Assembly: GCA_905479065.1 (NCBI GenBank)
Contig: CAJQLB010000003.1
Span: forward strand, 117,919-181,918
Length of the DNA: 64,000 bases
Direction of reading: 5' to 3'
Origin: an uncultured Flavobacteriaceae bacterium
GTDB lineage: Bacteria; Bacteroidota; Bacteroidia; Flavobacteriales; Flavobacteriaceae
Below are positions 61,731 through 64,000 of the stretch, one piece after another; the first letter of the stretch is position 1, and every line of letters starts with the position of its first letter. Position numbers and translations under genes: made by a program. The notes beneath the pieces are model-generated. The model saw nothing but the letters and a program-made list of their open reading frames with translations. It searched no databases and was not told the origin of the DNA.

Positions 61731-62651
61731 TTAGAAGTATCTCGGGGATTTAACACGTTTACTTTTGAATACCTCGAACATTAATAATATTTCATGAGTT
61801 CCTCCAGTGTAAGGTCTGATATCAGAATCAGGATGTTCATATGCATAGCCTATTCTAAACTGTTTTGACACTTGAAAATCAGCAATTGCACCAAATGCCC
61901 CTGTAGATTCATTAAAACGGTAAGCTGCTCCAAGCCATAATTTATCATTAAACAAGAAATTACCGGTGAGATCATAGGAGAGGGGAGCGCCATTTGTTAC
62001 TTTTACGAGAAAGGAAGGTTTAAACTTTACGGTTTTATTAACATCCACAACAATACCACCTGTAACGTAATATCCTACTTTCTCGAGGGCCTCATAATCT
62101 TCTGATCCAGAAAATTTACTAGTTAATATTCGCGGTGTAGATAAACCAAAGTACCAACGATTTGCATGTAAGTAAGCACCTGCTCCGATATTTGGACTCC
62201 ATCTATTTTCTATACCGTAGATAGCAGGGTCATTTGGCTCTGCATCTCTCAATTCTTGATCAATACTGTACGATGTAAAGCCAGCTTTTAGTCCAAAAGC
62301 AAGTTTTGTTTTTTCTCCAACTTGTATCGTGTAAGAGAAGTCCCCATAAATATAAGAGAAGTTTTCAAAGCCTAATTGGTCATTGATAAAGGATAAGCCT
62401 AGGCCTACCTTCTCATTTTTCATTGGTGAATGTATTGAAAATGTTTGCGTTGACGGCCCTCCATCAAGTCCAATCCATTGACTTCTATGAAGCCCCACCA
62501 AACTCAGCGTTTCTCTACTCCCTGCATACGCGGGATTTATCGAGATTGTATTAAACATATATTGCGTAAACTGGGGAATTTGTTGACCAAATGTCGGCAT
62601 GCCACATAGTAAAGTCAGTGCAATTATGTTAAACGTTATAAATTTTTTCAT
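61731..62651 (-). CDS. PorP/SprF-family type IX secretion membrane protein
   Basis: This 306-aa outer-membrane barrel protein has a signal peptide (about 1-22, ending TFGQ) followed directly by the family hallmark QIPQFTQYMFNTISINPAYAGSRE. It then has MKNEKVGLGLSFINDQLGF and alternating amphipathic strands up to RIGYAYEHPDSDI and EILLMFEVF. SprF-type proteins act with individual giant adhesins such as SprB and are needed for their export through the type IX system, as shown for gliding flavobacteria. Here it sits 11 nt after the adhesin gene, giving an adhesin-SprF-PorE operon. Which PorP subtype it is cannot be decided by eye. Confidence 0.92.
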   Translation of the reverse strand: MKKFITFNIIALTLLCGMPTFGQQIPQFTQYMFNTISINPAYAGSRETLSLVGLHRSQWIGLDGGPSTQTFSIHSPMKNEKVGLGLSFINDQLGFENFSYIYGDFSYTIQVGEKTKLAFGLKAGFTSYSIDQELRDAEPNDPAIYGIENRWSPNIGAGAYLHANRWYFGLSTPRILTSKFSGSEDYEALEKVGYYVTGGIVVDVNKTVKFKPSFLVKVTNGAPLSYDLTGNFLFNDKLWLGAAYRFNESTGAFGAIADFQVSKQFRIGYAYEHPDSDIRPYTGGTHEILLMFEVFKSKRVKSPRYF

Positions 62652-62662
62652 GATAGGTTAAT

Positions 62663-64000
62663 TTATTTTGTTGCAACGTAAATTGGACCAGCAAAAGGTT
62701 TCAATCCGCTATCTTTTAGTTTTACGATATAATAGTAGGTTCCCGTGGGAACTTTGTCAGAGCCACCGATAGATTTGTCATGAGAGAATGCATTCCAGTC
62801 ATTCTGATAATCTACTGATTTATAAACTAGAGCACCCCAACGATTGTATATTTCAACTTCTGTTGTAAAACCACAACCCTCAATACCTGTGACTGTAAAA
62901 TATTCATTCCATTGATCCCCGTTAGCAGTGACCGCTTTTGATATTTCAACACCTTCCTCATCACCACAAGGTAAAGCTCTACAAAGATCATTAAGTGTTA
63001 TGGATACCTCTGTTGATGTTGGGCAATTACTAGTAGACGTGTATGCAAAAGTATAAGTGTCTTGTACTTGCTCAAATGTGTAATTACCATTCGAATCTAA
63101 TAACGATGACGGGTTGAATGAACTACCACTGATTGTTGCATTATTAGAAGTTACTTCCCAAGTTCCGTCAAGATCATAATCACCACTGAGTAGTGAGAAT
63201 AAATCAAACTCAAAATTCTCTTCAATACACAAATCGGTAGTACCTCCAGTTGTCCCGTCGACAGTCACAAAAATTATTTGAGAAAATACTTCAGTATTGC
63301 CACACTCATCCGTTACAATCCAAAAACGTGTAATATTGTAATCAGCAGTTGTACCATTATTAGTTGATGTTTCTTCAAATTCTATATTTATTTCTGATGA
63401 ACAAGCATCTTCAAATTCTAATTGCGGAACTTCAGGGATTTCCGCACATGACACAGATATTTCAGAGTCATAAACAGTTGTTACTATGGGAGGAGTAAGG
63501 TCTTCGACATCCACTCTCTGTGTATGAGTTGTAGTGTTACCACATGAATCAGTTGCTGTCCAAGTTCTAGTGATTTCATAAAGTACAGGGCAAGAACGCT
63601 CTGAAGTCGTTTCGCTAAAAGTGACTGTAGCATCACCACAATTGTCGGAGGCCGTTAATATAGTTGGTTCTGGTATGTCGTCACATTCAGCTTTAATGTA
63701 AAATGGAAGTGTTCCATTAAAAGTTGGTGCTGTAGTATCTTGAACAGTGACTGTTTGATTGTGAGTTGTTGTATTTCCACAAGCATCAGTAGCAGTCCAT
63801 GTTCTATTGATTGTATAATTACCAGGGCAATCACCATCAGTTGTTGTTTCATTAAAAGCAACTGTTGCATCACCACAATTATCAGCAGCTGTTAATGTTT
63901 GTTCTTCTGGGACATTATCACATTGAGCAGTAATATCAGCAGGAAGTTCTTCATTAAAAGTTGGTGCTGTAGTATCTTGAACAGTGACTGTTTGATTGTG
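62663..64000 (-). CDS. Repeat-rich surface adhesin with type B sorting domain (5' part beyond window)
   Basis: This is the C-terminal 445 residues of a larger protein whose start lies beyond the right edge; the frame is open to 64000. It is built of about 79-residue repeats, each with a VTVQDTTAPTF opener and TWTATD(A/S)CGNTTTH closing, and paired Cys in DNCGDATV. This is the HYR/Ig-like pattern of flavobacterial adhesins. The last roughly 90 residues form a gliding-motility-associated (CHU_C-type) sorting domain: ANGDQWNEYFTV, VEIYNRWGALVYKS, VPTGTYYYIVKL. That directs export by the type IX system. Followed by sprF/porP- and porE-like genes. Confidence 0.93.
   Translation of the reverse strand, partial: HNQTVTVQDTTAPTFNEELPADITAQCDNVPEEQTLTAADNCGDATVAFNETTTDGDCPGNYTINRTWTATDACGNTTTHNQTVTVQDTTAPTFNGTLPFYIKAECDDIPEPTILTASDNCGDATVTFSETTSERSCPVLYEITRTWTATDSCGNTTTHTQRVDVEDLTPPIVTTVYDSEISVSCAEIPEVPQLEFEDACSSEINIEFEETSTNNGTTADYNITRFWIVTDECGNTEVFSQIIFVTVDGTTGGTTDLCIEENFEFDLFSLLSGDYDLDGTWEVTSNNATISGSSFNPSSLLDSNGNYTFEQVQDTYTFAYTSTSNCPTSTEVSITLNDLCRALPCGDEEGVEISKAVTANGDQWNEYFTVTGIEGCGFTTEVEIYNRWGALVYKSVDYQNDWNAFSHDKSIGGSDKVPTGTYYYIVKLKDSGLKPFAGPIYVATK
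63715..64000. repeat. 237-bp tandem repeat units within the adhesin gene
   Basis: The 49 bases at 63952-64000 are identical to 63715-63763, offset 237 bp (79 codons), and intervening sequence is also similar. The repeats encode successive HYR-like domains and run off the right edge. Confidence 0.85.

Noticed and set aside
63655..63876. 73-codon minus-strand frame inside the adhesin
   Set aside because: It is an out-of-frame shadow of the repeat region; the adhesin frame is open throughout.

Overview
The window is AT-rich chromosomal DNA from a member of the Bacteroidota, almost certainly a (probably marine) Flavobacteriaceae species. The evidence is: type IX secretion and gliding genes (porQ, a SprF/PorP-like protein, a PorE-like OmpA protein, an adhesin ending in a type B sorting domain); lineage-typical small families (DUF6452/DUF6048 beside rlmD, a CCC-motif membrane protein, a head-GIN lipoprotein); lipoproteins with short Bacteroidota lipoboxes; almost no Shine-Dalgarno sequences; and promoters of the TAnnTTTG (-7) class. 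The genus cannot be decided from the sequence. No insertion sequence, prophage, CRISPR array or integrated element was seen; most of the window is a housekeeping backbone.

Layout. 1-1010: tRNA-Ser and a nitroreductase. 1314-6639: the most accessory-looking part, a divergent cluster with a dicarboxylate transporter, a tartrate/D-malate dehydrogenase and a fluoroacetate-dehalogenase-type hydrolase on one side, and a TetR regulator and glycerate kinase on the other, with a candidate operator between them. 6777-10183: DUF2071, GNAT, a lipoprotein and a DegT-type aminotransferase. 10180-16444: the ftsK-lolA-lptFG-ribBA operon. 17026-21068: fasciclin protein, Tpx, KatG and an ankyrin protein. 21143-29846: NhaC antiporter, YdjM-like protein, a methionine-gamma-lyase-like enzyme with a divergent Lrp regulator, a dihydrolipoyl dehydrogenase, and the rlmD-DUF6452-DUF6048 operon. 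30175-39272: ornithine transaminase, small membrane proteins, Smr protein, Ca-binding-type lipoprotein, cysteine desulfurase, TonB-type receptor and M23 peptidase. 39453-41839: zapB-like gene, zapA, a 6S-like RNA and rny. 41889-48410: xerD, aroQ, a second dihydrolipoyl dehydrogenase, msrB, an M48 protease, a UMF1-type transporter and the head-GIN lipoprotein. 48700-58634: lon, porQ-cmk, rpsA, and pyrR-pyrB-orf-rnz followed by pdxH. 58847-64000: a CAP-domain lipoprotein and the PorE-like/SprF/adhesin locus, whose adhesin gene runs off the right edge.

How the genes may work together. The 1314-6639 cluster reads as a route for a substituted dicarboxylate: import, hydrolytic removal of a halide (or epoxide opening) to a hydroxy-diacid, action of the tartrate/D-malate dehydrogenase giving pyruvate or D-glycerate, and phosphorylation of glycerate into glycolysis. 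The enzyme families are clear from the sequence; the joint pathway is inference. tpx (minus) and katG with its ankyrin partner (plus) form an adjacent peroxide-defence block. The final three genes form a surface-adhesin export and assembly unit.
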